Shown here piece by piece: positions 6,927-13,150 of a DNA stretch of 13,150 nt. The notes below the pieces were generated by a model that was not told where the DNA came from, ran no database searches, and saw only the letters and a list, made by a program, of their open reading frames with translations. Origin of the DNA: Bryobacterales bacterium. Lineage in GTDB: Bacteria; Cyanobacteriota; Vampirovibrionia; Obscuribacterales; Obscuribacteraceae. Made by a program: the position numbers and the translations under genes. Location: assembly GCA_903970295.1 (NCBI GenBank), contig CAJCHQ010001037.1:1-13150 (forward strand). The letters run 5' to 3'. Positions within the stretch are counted from its first letter, which is position 1; each line of letters starts with the position of its first letter.

Positions 6927-7946
6927 TTGCAAATTGACGACGCTCTGATTAAGAAAGCGGCTGCCCTTCTCCGTCAGGGTGAGTTGGTTGCTTTCCCGAC
7001 TGAAACCGTTTATGGTCTGGGAGCAGATGCCACCAGCATGCAAGCATTGGCTAAGCTCTATGCGGCCAAGGGACGACCGGTATCACACCCGGTGATTGTC
7101 CATTTGCACGCGCTCGAGCAAGTTAAAGATTGGGCTGTGGATGTGCCGGACCATTTTTGGATTTTGGCGGAAGCATTCTGGCCGGGTCCTTTAACGATGA
7201 TTGTGAGGCGGAGCCTAAAAGCCGTGGATCAAGTGACTGGAGGGCAGCTCGCGGTAGGCTTGCGCATGCCTGGACATCCCCTCGCACTGGCCTTGCTGAA
7301 AGAGTTTGGCGAAGGAGTAGCGGCGCCCTCGGCCAATAAATTCGGTCATGTTTCACCGACTGTGGCAAAGGACGTAGAAGAGGAATTCGCTGGAGAAGTT
7401 TCACTGGTTCTCGATGGGGGAGCATGTCGCGTTGGCATCGAATCGACTATTGTCGACCTTTCCGGTGGGATCCTCAAAATTCTTCGCCCGGGCATGATCA
7501 TGGAATCGCAGATTGTTCAGGCTTTGCGCGCCGCCGGAGCGAAGTTGCAGCAGGACTTACTGACAGAGGGGTTAGCCCCGTCTTCAGAGACCGGGCAACA
7601 ACTACTGCGTGTCCCAGGCGCTCTGCCTAAACATTACGCACCGAGAACACCAATGGCTCTAGTGCCATCATCTTTGTTGGCGGAAAAGATCGCCGAGATC
7701 GCCGAGAGCGGTAATCTTCACTCTATCGTCGTAATTGCTTTTGCAACGTCTGGAGCGAACAATGTCTTACCAGGTGATTGGATTGTCGCCGAGAGCGACC
7801 CGTCCCTGTACGCGCAACGAATTTACGCCAATCTGCGTGCCATCGACCGATTGCAGAAGGACCTGATTGTGGTTGAGGAACCGCCGGATACACCCGAGTG
7901 GACTGGCATTCGCGATCGGCTGCGGCGAGCGAGTTCGCCTGCTTAG
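6927..7946 (+). CDS. tsaC: Threonylcarbamoyl-AMP synthase, two-domain Sua5 type
   Basis: About 339 residues. The enzyme makes threonylcarbamoyl-AMP from threonine, bicarbonate and ATP, the first step of t6A37 formation in tRNAs reading ANN codons. The YrdC domain (about 1-200) shows PTETVYGLG (24-32), KGRP (48-51), GPLT (87-90), PSAN (134-137) with SPT, and ESTIVDL (172-178). The interdomain and Sua5 C-terminal part contains PGALPKHYAPRTP (230-242). The length matches Sua5 rather than the single-domain TsaC. The start is uncertain. TTG 6927, 7 bp after the miaB stop, gives the right N-terminus, but AAGGA is some 14 bases upstream. In-frame ATGs at 6840 and 6855 would overlap miaB. It is probably co-transcribed with miaB; both products modify adenosine 37. 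Confidence 0.93.
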   Translation: MQIDDALIKKAAALLRQGELVAFPTETVYGLGADATSMQALAKLYAAKGRPVSHPVIVHLHALEQVKDWAVDVPDHFWILAEAFWPGPLTMIVRRSLKAVDQVTGGQLAVGLRMPGHPLALALLKEFGEGVAAPSANKFGHVSPTVAKDVEEEFAGEVSLVLDGGACRVGIESTIVDLSGGILKILRPGMIMESQIVQALRAAGAKLQQDLLTEGLAPSSETGQQLLRVPGALPKHYAPRTPMALVPSSLLAEKIAEIAESGNLHSIVVIAFATSGANNVLPGDWIVAESDPSLYAQRIYANLRAIDRLQKDLIVVEEPPDTPEWTGIRDRLRRASSPA

Positions 7947-7954
7947 GTGAAAAG

Positions 7955-8236
7955 TCAGCTGCCTGCCGCCTCTTTTTGGCTCTTGGTTTTGCCGTTGCCT
8001 AAACCGTTATTATCGATAGTGCGGGCCCGTTCTTCGCGCAGCTCGGCCACGATGTCTCCGCTTTCTTCTTTGATTTCGGCGGCGATCTCTTTCACTTTAT
8101 CGGTGGCCACAATCCCAGCGCGTATTGCTTCACGAGCAGCAGCTTTGGCGAATTTTCTGCCGGTTGGTGTCATCGCTACTAAAAGCGCCAGAATGCCCCA
8201 ACGCCCAGTCAGACCTTTGAAAATGGTTTCAAACAT
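7955..8236 (-). CDS. Small DUF5132-like protein of unknown function
   Basis: 93 residues. A hydrophobic N-terminal stretch (about 10-23, LTGRWGILALLVAM) is followed by a charged, probably helical part rich in Ala, Glu and Lys, containing FAKAAAREAIRAG and DIVAELREERAR. This arrangement resembles DUF5132 proteins, small membrane-associated proteins with no firmly known function; the similarity is by eye. ATG 8236 has an excellent AGGAG site 7 bases upstream, which supports real translation. The gene converges on tsaC with only 8 bp between the stops and no terminator between them. Confidence 0.75.
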   Translation of the reverse strand: MFETIFKGLTGRWGILALLVAMTPTGRKFAKAAAREAIRAGIVATDKVKEIAAEIKEESGDIVAELREERARTIDNNGLGNGKTKSQKEAAGS

Positions 8237-8414
8237 TTTTGCACTCCTATTAACGGCCAGCGTTTAGACTAGCACGTCTTTGGCTAAGGCCGTGTATTTC
8301 AGGTGCTCCGAATGGTGCCCGCGACACGTTTTTTTTTACAGCTCGAGCGGAACCTTTTCCCGGTTTTCAAGTCAGGGGTTGAGTGAAGAAAAGCGTTTTT
8401 TTGATCGGTGAAGC
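8237..8414. other. Divergent intergenic region with a T9 run
   Basis: 178 bp between two outward-facing genes, which must hold both promoters; no convincing -35/-10 pair was found. Nine T at 8329-8337 follow ACACG, which could pair with CGTGT (8291-8295) across a 28-base loop. That is a poor terminator for plus-strand transcripts coming from tsaC. Confidence 0.4.
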
Positions 8415-8954
8415 ATGAACAATATAGAGATTGAAGAGGCTGCCAGTGAACTCTTGCGCGAGACTGGCAAGGGTCGTAATCAGCTATGCAAGATGAAGAA
8501 CGTCACTGGCGAGTTTATCGTCGGCCGTCGTTCATACGTTCAACCAGATGAGCTTAGAACAGTCTATCTCGAGGCATTCAACTCACTTTACCTGGCAGGC
8601 AAATTAAGGATGGTCGTGGAAAATGATGTGCTGGGGATCTACGAACTGAGCGATTCGGATCGTTACAGTGTCACCGTACAAAGTGCTATGGCTACTTTGG
8701 TTGAGGGTGTTAAACAGCATGGACAGATTTTTAAAATCCACGGATCATCGGGTGAATTTTTGCAATGCGGTCCGGACGTGTATTTCAGTCCAGACCACGA
8801 ACGCATCGTTTTTCTCGAAGCGATCTACGAACTGATGCACCATGGGAAATTAGAAATAGCTTCTGACTCCAAGAAGTTTGCCGTTTATGCGATGCCCAAG
8901 AATTCGCGCTCGCCGATTGGAGCCGTTGCCTTACCGGCATCACCGGCTGCTTAA
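8415..8954 (+). CDS. Unknown 179-residue protein built from two copies of one ~75-residue unit
   Basis: No family was recognised. The protein has no signal peptide or membrane segment, so it is probably cytoplasmic. Residues 8-78 and 89-160 are related. GEF at 32-34 aligns with GEF at 113-115. YVQPDELRTVYLEAF (41-55) aligns with YFSPDHERIVFLEAI (123-137). GKL at 62-64 aligns with GKL at 144-146, and YEL with YAM. Over 41-64 against 123-146, 12 of 24 residues are identical, so this is a real internal duplication. Each unit looks like helix, strand, helix, strand, ending in a short beta pair, perhaps winged-helix-like; that fold guess is weak. The C-terminal tail (about 161-179) is low in complexity. 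The ribosome site is weak (GGTGAAGC before ATG 8415). It converges on the small membrane-protein gene with a 33-bp gap. Confidence 0.75.
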   Translation: MNNIEIEEAASELLRETGKGRNQLCKMKNVTGEFIVGRRSYVQPDELRTVYLEAFNSLYLAGKLRMVVENDVLGIYELSDSDRYSVTVQSAMATLVEGVKQHGQIFKIHGSSGEFLQCGPDVYFSPDHERIVFLEAIYELMHHGKLEIASDSKKFAVYAMPKNSRSPIGAVALPASPAA

Positions 8955-8987
8955 GAACTTAGAATAGTTAGGCAATCAGTGTCTATC

Positions 8988-9173
8988 CTATTTCGTCCCG
9001 GAATGGGTTGTTGGAGTGCCACCGGGATTGGTGACATTACTGAGAATATCCTGGAACATTTTGTTGACCAGGTATGCGCCGGCGCAGAGGATTACTAAAC
9101 CGACGATGGCAAATATAACGATCGATTTTAGAATTCGATCCAACCACGCTTCGCCTTGACGCTTCAGATTCAT
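8988..9173 (-). CDS. Small single-pass membrane protein
   Basis: 61 residues with one strong transmembrane segment (about 17-37: SIVIFAIVGLVILCAGAYLV). It is preceded by a positively charged amphipathic stretch and followed by a polar, Pro/Thr-rich tail, which suggests N-in topology. No family was recognised. I chose ATG 9173, which has AGAGG six bases upstream; a GTG at 9188 in frame would add five residues. It lies downstream of nagZ on the same strand, but its upstream 116 bp contain their own dyads and a CATAAT box, so it may be a separate unit. Confidence 0.65.
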   Translation of the reverse strand: MNLKRQGEAWLDRILKSIVIFAIVGLVILCAGAYLVNKMFQDILSNVTNPGGTPTTHSGTK

Positions 9174-9195
9174 GTTTTGCCTCTGCACAAGTATG

Positions 9196-9235
9196 CTGGA
9201 AAATCCAGGCTGTCCACATTATGCCCATATATGGG
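9196..9235 (-). promoter_or_regulatory. Two dyads upstream of the small membrane-protein gene
   Basis: CCCATATATGGG (9224-9235) is a perfect 12-bp palindrome. Just downstream on the minus strand is CATAAT, a possible -10, and then CTGGA-AAA-TCCAG (9196-9208), a 5-bp hairpin. A further CGCG-AAA-CGCG dyad lies at 9243-9253. No -35 sequence is convincing. The palindrome may be an operator. Confidence 0.35.
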
Positions 9236-9289
9236 AGATGTGCGCGAAACGCGATATTTTGTTCGTGGAGAATCTTTTCAAGGTGCCGA

Positions 9290-10876
9290 TTAACTGTAAG
9301 GACCACTGGCCAGCTGAAATTCCAGACTGACCGGACATTGTCCTTTCACTTCTTCCCCGCCCAGAATAACCATCGCCAATGCTTGCATGGCTTGATCCGA
9401 GGGGTCGAAAGTAGCCAGGCAGTTTTCGAATCGGGGCAATCCTAAGAGGTCGAACGGAACATCTGTGCATACGGCAACGGTTTCTCTGGCATTTTCAGCA
9501 ATCAGGGCGCCGAGCAAAATTTGTCCCTGATTGCTCAAGCTGCGATAAGTGAGGACAATGCAATTGCGTTCGGCGCATTCGCTGGCAATTTGTTTCGCTT
9601 CTTCTGGAGATGGGTCTACGCTGTAGCGGATCTCAGTGAACTGGAGATTGAGATATTTATCCTTCCTGGCGAACTTATTTTTCTTCAGGCAATCGCGCAA
9701 ATGCTGTACTAATCGCATTGAGTAGCGAGCATGATTGGGTACGAGCACAATCCAGTTCCCGGAGCCGACATCGGGAACGGTACCACGAAGGACACTGACA
9801 GCGCACACAGAAGCCGCCAAACTGGGGGATTTGGCGTCGCTGATCATTTTTTTCAGGTGTTTGCGTTTCGGTTCGAGTGCTTCGATGTCCAAGATCGGAA
9901 AGCACGACTCGACTCTTTCAATTGACTCTTTAATTCTCGTCTCCGAGAGGCGGCCGCTTTCTATGGCTTTGACGATATAGGCGTTGACTTCTGCTGTTTC
10001 GTCAGCCCCAGCGCAGGTCAGGAGCAAATCGCTTCCGGCTTCCAGAGCTAAGACCGAGGCTTCAGGTAAACCCCAAGTTTCAGTAATCGCTTTCATGACC
10101 AAATCGTCTGTCATGATTACGCCTTTGAAGCCCAGGTAGGCGCGTAGAATATCCCCGGTGACTCGGCGTGAAAGTGTTGCTGGAAGCCGTTCTTCGTCGA
10201 CCGAACTGAGCCAGACGTGACCGAGCAAAATCGCTGGCAATATGTCCAGGCATTGTCGATACGGAACGAGGTCGATCTGCCACAGACTTTTGATTTCCAT
10301 TTTGTTTTCGGCTAATCCCAAATGCGAATCTTCGATTGTCGATCCATGACCGGGAAAGTGTTTGCCGACTGGCACGATACCTGCTTGCATAATAGCTTCA
10401 ATGGCTCGACGGCCAAGGTCGGCAACTCTAGCCGGATTGTCCGAAAAAGCCCTGGTGGCAATCACCTGGTTGACGGCGTTAGTGAGCACATCGAGACACG
10501 GCGACAAGAGACAATTAAAGCCGACGGCATGCAGTTGTCTGGCAATTGCTCCGCTCAAGTCAGTCACCAGGGACGGTTCTCCCGTGGCTGCAATCGCCAT
10601 CGGTGCAGGCATCGACGTGAGGATATGGTCGAAGCGTTGGACGGCACCGCCTTCTTCGTCGACGGCGATAATTGCTTTGTGGTGCGCGGTTTGAATTATT
10701 TGATCGCAAAGCTTTTGCAGTTGATCGAGATCGCGACCGTTTTCCTTGAATAGCACTGCACCACCGATAATACCATCGGCAAGATTCATGCGGGAGTGAT
10801 CATCGAGTTCCAGCCCCGCCAAACGGCCAAGCATCAGTTTGCCGACTGCCTTCGATAACGCCTTTCGCGCCGCCAT
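9290..10876 (-). CDS. nagZ: Beta-N-acetylhexosaminidase, glycoside hydrolase family 3 (NagZ), two-domain form
   Basis: A 528-residue family 3 enzyme that removes N-acetylglucosamine from muropeptides in peptidoglycan recycling. The catalytic TIM barrel (about 1-340) has AVDEEGGAVQRF (71-82), GKHFPGHG (171-178) and the acid/base dyad DSH (Asp183, His185), which is diagnostic of NagZ. MTDDLVM carries the probable nucleophile Asp257. A C-terminal alpha-beta-alpha domain (about 355-528) ends in GGEEVKGQCPVSL, as in Bacillus-type NagZ; the short E. coli form lacks it. No signal peptide or lipobox is seen, so a cytoplasmic location is likely. It starts 3 bp after the cyclase stop, in the string TAAGCAATG, and must depend on that gene for transcription and probably for translation. 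Confidence 0.93.
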   Translation of the reverse strand: MAARKALSKAVGKLMLGRLAGLELDDHSRMNLADGIIGGAVLFKENGRDLDQLQKLCDQIIQTAHHKAIIAVDEEGGAVQRFDHILTSMPAPMAIAATGEPSLVTDLSGAIARQLHAVGFNCLLSPCLDVLTNAVNQVIATRAFSDNPARVADLGRRAIEAIMQAGIVPVGKHFPGHGSTIEDSHLGLAENKMEIKSLWQIDLVPYRQCLDILPAILLGHVWLSSVDEERLPATLSRRVTGDILRAYLGFKGVIMTDDLVMKAITETWGLPEASVLALEAGSDLLLTCAGADETAEVNAYIVKAIESGRLSETRIKESIERVESCFPILDIEALEPKRKHLKKMISDAKSPSLAASVCAVSVLRGTVPDVGSGNWIVLVPNHARYSMRLVQHLRDCLKKNKFARKDKYLNLQFTEIRYSVDPSPEEAKQIASECAERNCIVLTYRSLSNQGQILLGALIAENARETVAVCTDVPFDLLGLPRFENCLATFDPSDQAMQALAMVILGGEEVKGQCPVSLEFQLASGPYS

Positions 10877-10879
10877 TGC

Positions 10880-11857
10880 TTAGACCTCTGCGATGGGGCT
10901 TAGCAGTCGATAGACGTCGACCGGTCGCTGTCTTCCTTTGACGTTGAACTGTCCCATTGGTTCAAAATTGAAATGACTCTTGGCCAAATGATACGTCTGG
11001 GATTCGACGACAATGTCACCGATAGTTGGATCCGTGATCAGTTTTTCCAGGCGAAAAACTAGATTGGCGGTGTCGCCCAGAAGAGCTGGATTGGCGTTGC
11101 CTTGACCGATGGCGCCAGCGGCGACAGGTCCGGTGGCCAGGGCTAGATCACAAAGAAGTGGGTGCTGAGGGAAGGGCCAATTTCGTTCATTGGCCATTCT
11201 TTTCACGATTGCTTGCAGGTCGATAGCTGTCTTACAAGCTTGATAAGCTTGCATGGTTGCACCGGATATAGAGTCATCGCCATGCCAGTAAGCCATGATC
11301 GCATCGCCGGCAATTTTTTCCACCTGCCCGTAATTTTTGCGAATCAATTCGCTCATGGCCTCGAAAACCTGCTGGGCCGCTTGCATTACCTTGGAAGGGT
11401 CGGTGGCATAGACTTCCATCAGACTGGTGAAGCCTTTGATGTCGCCGACAAGGATTGTGGCGTTGATCAGGTTGATGCGAAATTGCGTTCTATCCTGAGC
11501 ATCATCGATTTCGGAATGGTCTTCTATTTGATGAATGATGTTAGGCGGTGAGACGATCAACTCATATTGGGCAATTTCCACCCGGTCACCAGAGTTGAGC
11601 GAATATTCTTTGCCGGCGACCAGGCGCATTCCGTTTAGTGATGTGCCATTCGTGCTGCCCGAATCCAAAATTGTCCAACCCTGGGGTTTGGAACGGATCT
11701 CGGCATGCTTACTTGAAACTTCCGGATAAGGGAGCACCAGTTTGCGTTTGCCGTCGATAGATGCTTTACGGCCAATCTCCAGTGTTTCTCCCTCGGCGAT
11801 TTCTACCAGAAAGCGCTCTGGAGAGTCAGGATTGACCGTGATCGTCCCTGTTGACAT
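10880..11857 (-). CDS. FHA domain-class III adenylate/guanylate cyclase
   Basis: 325 residues, no membrane segment. The N-terminal FHA domain (about 5-103) has EIGR (27-30), SSKHAEI (48-54) and DSGSTNGTSLNG (65-76), the phosphothreonine-peptide binding surface. The cyclase domain (about 130-318) has the metal-binding aspartates in VGDIKGFT (Asp139) and AGDA (Asp185), the purine-selecting Lys181, GPVAAGAIG (243-251), and the transition-state Asn265 and Arg269 in GDTANLVFR. All catalytic residues appear present, so the enzyme should be active. Lys181 with the aspartate of GDT (262) points to ATP and cAMP, but this is not certain. ATG 11857 has AGGA six bases upstream. By domain logic a Ser/Thr kinase-phosphorylated partner would control it. 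It is followed by nagZ after 3 bp. Confidence 0.94.
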   Translation of the reverse strand: MSTGTITVNPDSPERFLVEIAEGETLEIGRKASIDGKRKLVLPYPEVSSKHAEIRSKPQGWTILDSGSTNGTSLNGMRLVAGKEYSLNSGDRVEIAQYELIVSPPNIIHQIEDHSEIDDAQDRTQFRINLINATILVGDIKGFTSLMEVYATDPSKVMQAAQQVFEAMSELIRKNYGQVEKIAGDAIMAYWHGDDSISGATMQAYQACKTAIDLQAIVKRMANERNWPFPQHPLLCDLALATGPVAAGAIGQGNANPALLGDTANLVFRLEKLITDPTIGDIVVESQTYHLAKSHFNFEPMGQFNVKGRQRPVDVYRLLSPIAEV

Positions 11858-11873
11858 TGAATTCCTATTTGAT

Positions 11874-11922
11874 AAGCCCCGCTCTGCGCCAGTAAATGAC
11901 CCCGCATCGGGGCTTGAGGCCC
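11874..11922 (-). promoter_or_regulatory. Leader RNA of the cyclase-nagZ operon with competing hairpins
   Basis: Between the predicted start of transcription (about 11928) and the cyclase ribosome site, the minus-strand leader can form three exclusive pairings around one GCCCC. P1 is GGGC-CTCAA-GCCC (11922-11910). P2 is CCCCG-ATG-CGGGG (11912-11900). P3 is AAGCCCCG with CGGGGCTT (11915-11908 with 11881-11874), 8 bp closing a 26-base loop. The ribosome site begins about 8 bases after P3. The pattern fits an RNA switch, but it matches no known riboswitch class by eye. Confidence 0.4.
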
Positions 11923-11934
11923 AATTCCGTTGTT

Positions 11935-11940
11935 ATTATA
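11935..11940 (-). promoter_or_regulatory. -10 box of the cyclase-nagZ promoter
   Basis: A perfect TATAAT on the minus strand, about 78 bp upstream of the cyclase ATG. At 17-bp spacing the -35 position reads TTCGGT, a poor match, so the promoter may need an activator. The 16-bp palindrome at 11988-12003 lies about 48 bp upstream of the box. Confidence 0.5.
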
Positions 11941-11987
11941 GCGATTCTTGGCGCCGGACCGAAAGATGGTTCCCGGGGCAGATCGTC

Positions 11988-12003
11988 CTCTTAACGTTAA
12001 GAG
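11988..12003. promoter_or_regulatory. Perfect 16-bp palindrome, possible operator
   Basis: CTCTTAACGTTAAGAG is fully self-complementary with no spacer. It lies upstream of the TATAAT box and 26 bp past the stop of the exported-protein gene. There is no T-run on either side, so it is not a terminator. Symmetry without a loop suggests a dimeric DNA-binding protein, perhaps an activator at about -60. Confidence 0.45.
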
Positions 12004-12029
12004 TGCCAGCACGGGGATATTTCGCGTCT

Positions 12030-12785
12030 TTACTCACGCATGAAATCGATGATTACCGGGCCCGCGGTGATTTGATAGGTCTGTCCGGCGCCGTCTGCCA
12101 CTGCTCTTTGGACTGCGGCCGTTTTTAGCAGGCGGTCGTACAGATGCTTTTCTTTATGATCCGGATTGGCCATAATTCGGCGCAGGACTTCGATACCATT
12201 GATCGCCGAAATAATATTGAATTCGGCTTCGAACACTTTGAATTTTTCGCCAATAGTTTCGCTGCGCATTTTTTTATAACCCACGAACGTTGCCGGATTG
12301 ACGTTCTCGAAACGATCGGTTTGGTAGCCGGTCACGGTCGCGTGGTAGCCCGGATAAAGCGTCACCTTGCGTCCGTCGACGTCGATAGCCACTCCATCGT
12401 GCTCGTCTTCGAAGTCGAATACCGAGAGCGAACGGCTCGTCGCTACAACCAGAGCAAGCGAATTGCGTTTGAGCAAAACGGTGCCGAAGCCGGTGGCAAT
12501 CTCAGTCTCAACCAGAGGCGCTATCAGAGTTGCGCCTCTAGGCATTTTTTCCAGAATTGGGCCCCGTCCTGGCGTACTCTCTCCATCATCGGCGATCACT
12601 CCTTGCAGGCGCAGGTTCGGATAGTTTTCGATGCCGAGCGCTTTTGGGCTGATCGTGCGGGCGTTGCCCACCTCGGGGTTGAGCGGCAAAGGGGCTGGTC
12701 CAACGATTTGAGCAAGACTCAAGACCGGCCATATGCCACCAAATACGGTGACAATGGCCATACCCAGCCTGAGCCTACGCATCAT
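12030..12785 (-). CDS. Exported protein of unknown function, overlapping metK
   Basis: 251 residues. The N-terminus is a signal peptide: MMRRLRL, then a hydrophobic core (about 8-22) and a likely cut after SLA (25). The mature part opens with a proline-rich stretch. The middle (about 95-155) is predicted beta-rich and contains [12 protein letters not shown] and the block [11 protein letters not shown]. This loosely recalls FecR-like domains, but I do not recognise a family with confidence. The C-terminal third (about 180-235) looks helical and charged. No lipobox is seen. Its ATG overlaps the metK stop (12782-12785), so it is co-transcribed and translationally coupled with metK. A link to methionine metabolism is not evident. 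Confidence 0.75.
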   Translation of the reverse strand: MMRRLRLGMAIVTVFGGIWPVLSLAQIVGPAPLPLNPEVGNARTISPKALGIENYPNLRLQGVIADDGESTPGRGPILEKMPRGATLIAPLVETEIATGFGTVLLKRNSLALVVATSRSLSVFDFEDEHDGVAIDVDGRKVTLYPGYHATVTGYQTDRFENVNPATFVGYKKMRSETIGEKFKVFEAEFNIISAINGIEVLRRIMANPDHKEKHLYDRLLKTAAVQRAVADGAGQTYQITAGPVIIDFMRE

Positions 12786-13150
12786 GCACTGGCTGCCTTA
12801 ACTTTGCCGAGAGACTTTTTTATTTCATCCACTCGATTTAGTTTTTCCCACGGTAACTGCAAATCGGGTCGTCCGAAATGACCGTATGCGGCGACATTCT
12901 GATAGAACGTGCCACCGCGCTGGCGGGGCAGATCGTTGAGTTCGAAAGCGGAAATGATCGCTCGCGGCCGGAGATCCCAGAGTTTATTGACCATATCGGT
13001 TATTTCGTCATCCGATATCTTGCCGGTGCCGAAGGTCGTGACATGAACAGACACCGGATGGGCAACACCAATGGCGTATGCGATCTGCACTTCGCAGCGA
13101 TCGGCGACTCCGGCGGCAATCAGGTTGACGGCGATATGACGAGCCGCATA
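12782..13150 (-). CDS. metK: S-adenosylmethionine synthase, C-terminal part
   Basis: The last 122 residues of MetK, which makes S-adenosylmethionine from methionine and ATP; the rest lies beyond the right edge. The visible part starts [19 protein letters not shown], the conserved helix of the C-terminal domain. It continues through [21 protein letters not shown], the [10 protein letters not shown] block and the terminal motif [18 protein letters not shown]. The domain has normal spacing and no damage. The stop TGA overlaps the start of the exported-protein gene. SAM made here is the cosubstrate of MiaB encoded in the same window, though the genes are not adjacent. Confidence 0.97.
   Translation of the reverse strand, partial: YAARHIAVNLIAAGVADRCEVQIAYAIGVAHPVSVHVTTFGTGKISDDEITDMVNKLWDLRPRAIISAFELNDLPRQRGGTFYQNVAAYGHFGRPDLQLPWEKLNRVDEIKKSLGKVKAASA

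Noticed and set aside
8291..8337. Intrinsic terminator at the T9 run
   Set aside because: The only stem (CGTGT with ACACG) is 5 bp across a 28-base loop, too weak to call.
12144..12881. Plus-strand open frame of 245 codons
   Set aside because: It is antisense to the exported-protein gene and metK; the opposite strand has the signal peptide and MetK motifs.

Overview
This window reads as ordinary bacterial chromosome: tightly packed, about half G+C, TGA used as a stop, mostly core metabolism, and no tRNA, rRNA, CRISPR array, insertion sequence or phage gene that I can see. The gene set is two-domain Sua5/TsaC, two-domain NagZ, a group III-type phosphofructokinase, an FHA-linked class III cyclase, and several small membrane or unknown proteins. 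It would fit a non-photosynthetic relative of cyanobacteria (Melainabacteria/Obscuribacterales-like) or another deep-branching Gram-negative. That placement is an impression from protein style, not a search result.

Layout. 1-491 (-): start of a patatin-like phospholipase running off the left edge. 492-896: the only long gene-free stretch; its right half is a tandem array of ~55-bp units that fold as hairpins just downstream of sucD. 897-2956 (-): sucD and sucC, succinyl-CoA synthetase of the TCA cycle, with GTG and TTG starts behind very strong ribosome sites. 2957-3184: divergent control region. 3185-7946 (+): pfkA (pyrophosphate-type signature), ribD, miaB and tsaC, with gaps of 3, 231 and 7 bp. 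The pfkA-ribD and miaB-tsaC pairs look co-transcribed. Inside the 231-bp ribD-miaB gap the minus strand carries a complete small-RNA gene plan: -35, 17-bp spacer, extended -10, a long 5' hairpin, and a terminator hairpin followed by seven U. This is the best candidate here for something undescribed.

7955-9173: three small genes of unknown role: a DUF5132-like protein (-), a 179-residue protein made of two copies of one ~75-residue unit (+), and a single-pass membrane protein (-). 9290-11857 (-): an FHA-adenylate/guanylate cyclase followed 3 bp later by nagZ, preceded by a TATAAT promoter and a short leader that can fold in mutually exclusive ways. 12030-12785 (-): an exported protein of unknown function, overlapping by 4 bp the stop of metK, which runs off the right edge.

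Functional links: sucCD and pfkA, read divergently from a 228-bp control region, are TCA-cycle and glycolytic enzymes. MiaB and TsaC both modify adenosine 37 of tRNAs. The cyclase-NagZ pair joins a cyclic-nucleotide enzyme carrying a phosphopeptide-binding domain to a cell-wall recycling hydrolase.
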